Shown piece by piece: positions 63,863 through 64,000 of a stretch of DNA of 64,000 nt. A program made the translations under genes and the position numbers. Numbering within the stretch: the stretch's first letter is position 1; each line of letters begins with the position of its first letter. This DNA is from Clostridia bacterium (lineage in GTDB: Bacteria > Bacillota > Clostridia > TANB77 > CAG-508), in assembly GCA_017430135.1 (NCBI GenBank), contig JAFRNM010000001.1, forward strand, positions 62,001 to 126,000, written 5' to 3'. The notes under the pieces are model-generated. The model saw only the letters and a list, made by a program, of their open reading frames with translations, did no database searches and had not been told where the DNA came from.

Positions 63863-63951
63863 AGTATAGGTAGGAAAAATATATTATTTTGATTATAGAT
63901 TTATATATTTATTCGAACATTGAAAATTTAATAAGAAAGAGGTGTATAATA

Positions 63952-64000
63952 ATGGAAATTTTACCCATTATCGTCTCTGTAGTAATCTCATTTGCAATTG
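63952..64000 (+). CDS. 5' end of a membrane-anchored protein, cut by the window end
   Basis: After an AAAGAGGTG site an ATG opens a frame reading MEILPIIVSVVISFAI, a hydrophobic N-terminal anchor. RNase Y, which starts with such an anchor, is one possibility, but 16 residues cannot decide it. Confidence 0.5.
   Translation, partial: MEILPIIVSVVISFAI

Overview
The window is AT-rich DNA from a low-GC Gram-positive bacterium of Clostridia/Firmicutes type, probably an uncultured gut lineage. Evidence: strong AGGAGG-type ribosome binding sites, sigma-A promoters with 17-base spacers, frequent TTG/GTG starts, TGA used as a stop, a rimP / nusA-ylxR-ylxQ-infB-rbfA-DHH-truB neighbourhood, a class B sortase and a rubrerythrin. 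No tRNA, rRNA or CRISPR array was seen. Family assignments come from reading motifs; no database search was run.

Layout. (1) 0-7.9 kb: a tightly packed sugar or small-molecule operon: an S-adenosylhomocysteine-hydrolase-like protein, a PHP phosphoesterase fused to a dehydrogenase-like domain, an HPr-kinase-like P-loop protein, an APH-type kinase, a Gfo/Idh-type oxidoreductase, a nucleotide-sugar epimerase and UDP-glucose dehydrogenase. (2) 8.1-10.8 kb: a decayed integrative element with a tyrosine recombinase, then a GIY-YIG protein. (3) 10.9-17.5 kb: a MacAB-like efflux set (adaptor, ATPase broken by a one-base insertion, permease, and a second adaptor-like protein with an added beta-sandwich domain) followed by a response regulator and histidine kinase. 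(4) 17.6-18.9 kb: hisS.

(5) 19.1-49.8 kb is the most remarkable part. A 3132-residue secreted YD-repeat/Rhs protein carries a signal peptide, DNRLRE-like and LysM-like segments, several dozen YD repeats, an Rhs core and a variable C-terminal toxin candidate, with a small zinc-ribbon immunity candidate one base downstream. About 20 kb of small, mostly co-directional genes follow. Many resemble immunity families (DUF2691, DUF2019, Imm26, Imm11-like, SMI1/KNR4, Imm32, DUF2247, CdiI-like). They are interspersed with scraps of rhs coding sequence and broken immunity genes, as expected for a store of orphan immunity genes left by repeated toxin-tip replacement. Inside the Rhs protein, before the core, lies what looks like a complete cell-wall sorting signal (NPKTG, hydrophobic segment, basic tail) and then a second membrane segment. 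A class B sortase gene closes the island. Together these suggest a sortase-processed, surface-displayed Rhs toxin.

(6) 50.6-64 kb is housekeeping: argS, a family 2 glycosyltransferase, rimP, a cation diffusion facilitator gene sitting between rimP and nusA, nusA-ylxR-ylxQ(frameshifted)-infB, rbfA, a DHH phosphoesterase, truB, rubrerythrin and the first codons of another gene. This part carries a family of intergenic palindromes (core GGGACACT) and two structured non-coding elements, one upstream of nusA and one between infB and rbfA.
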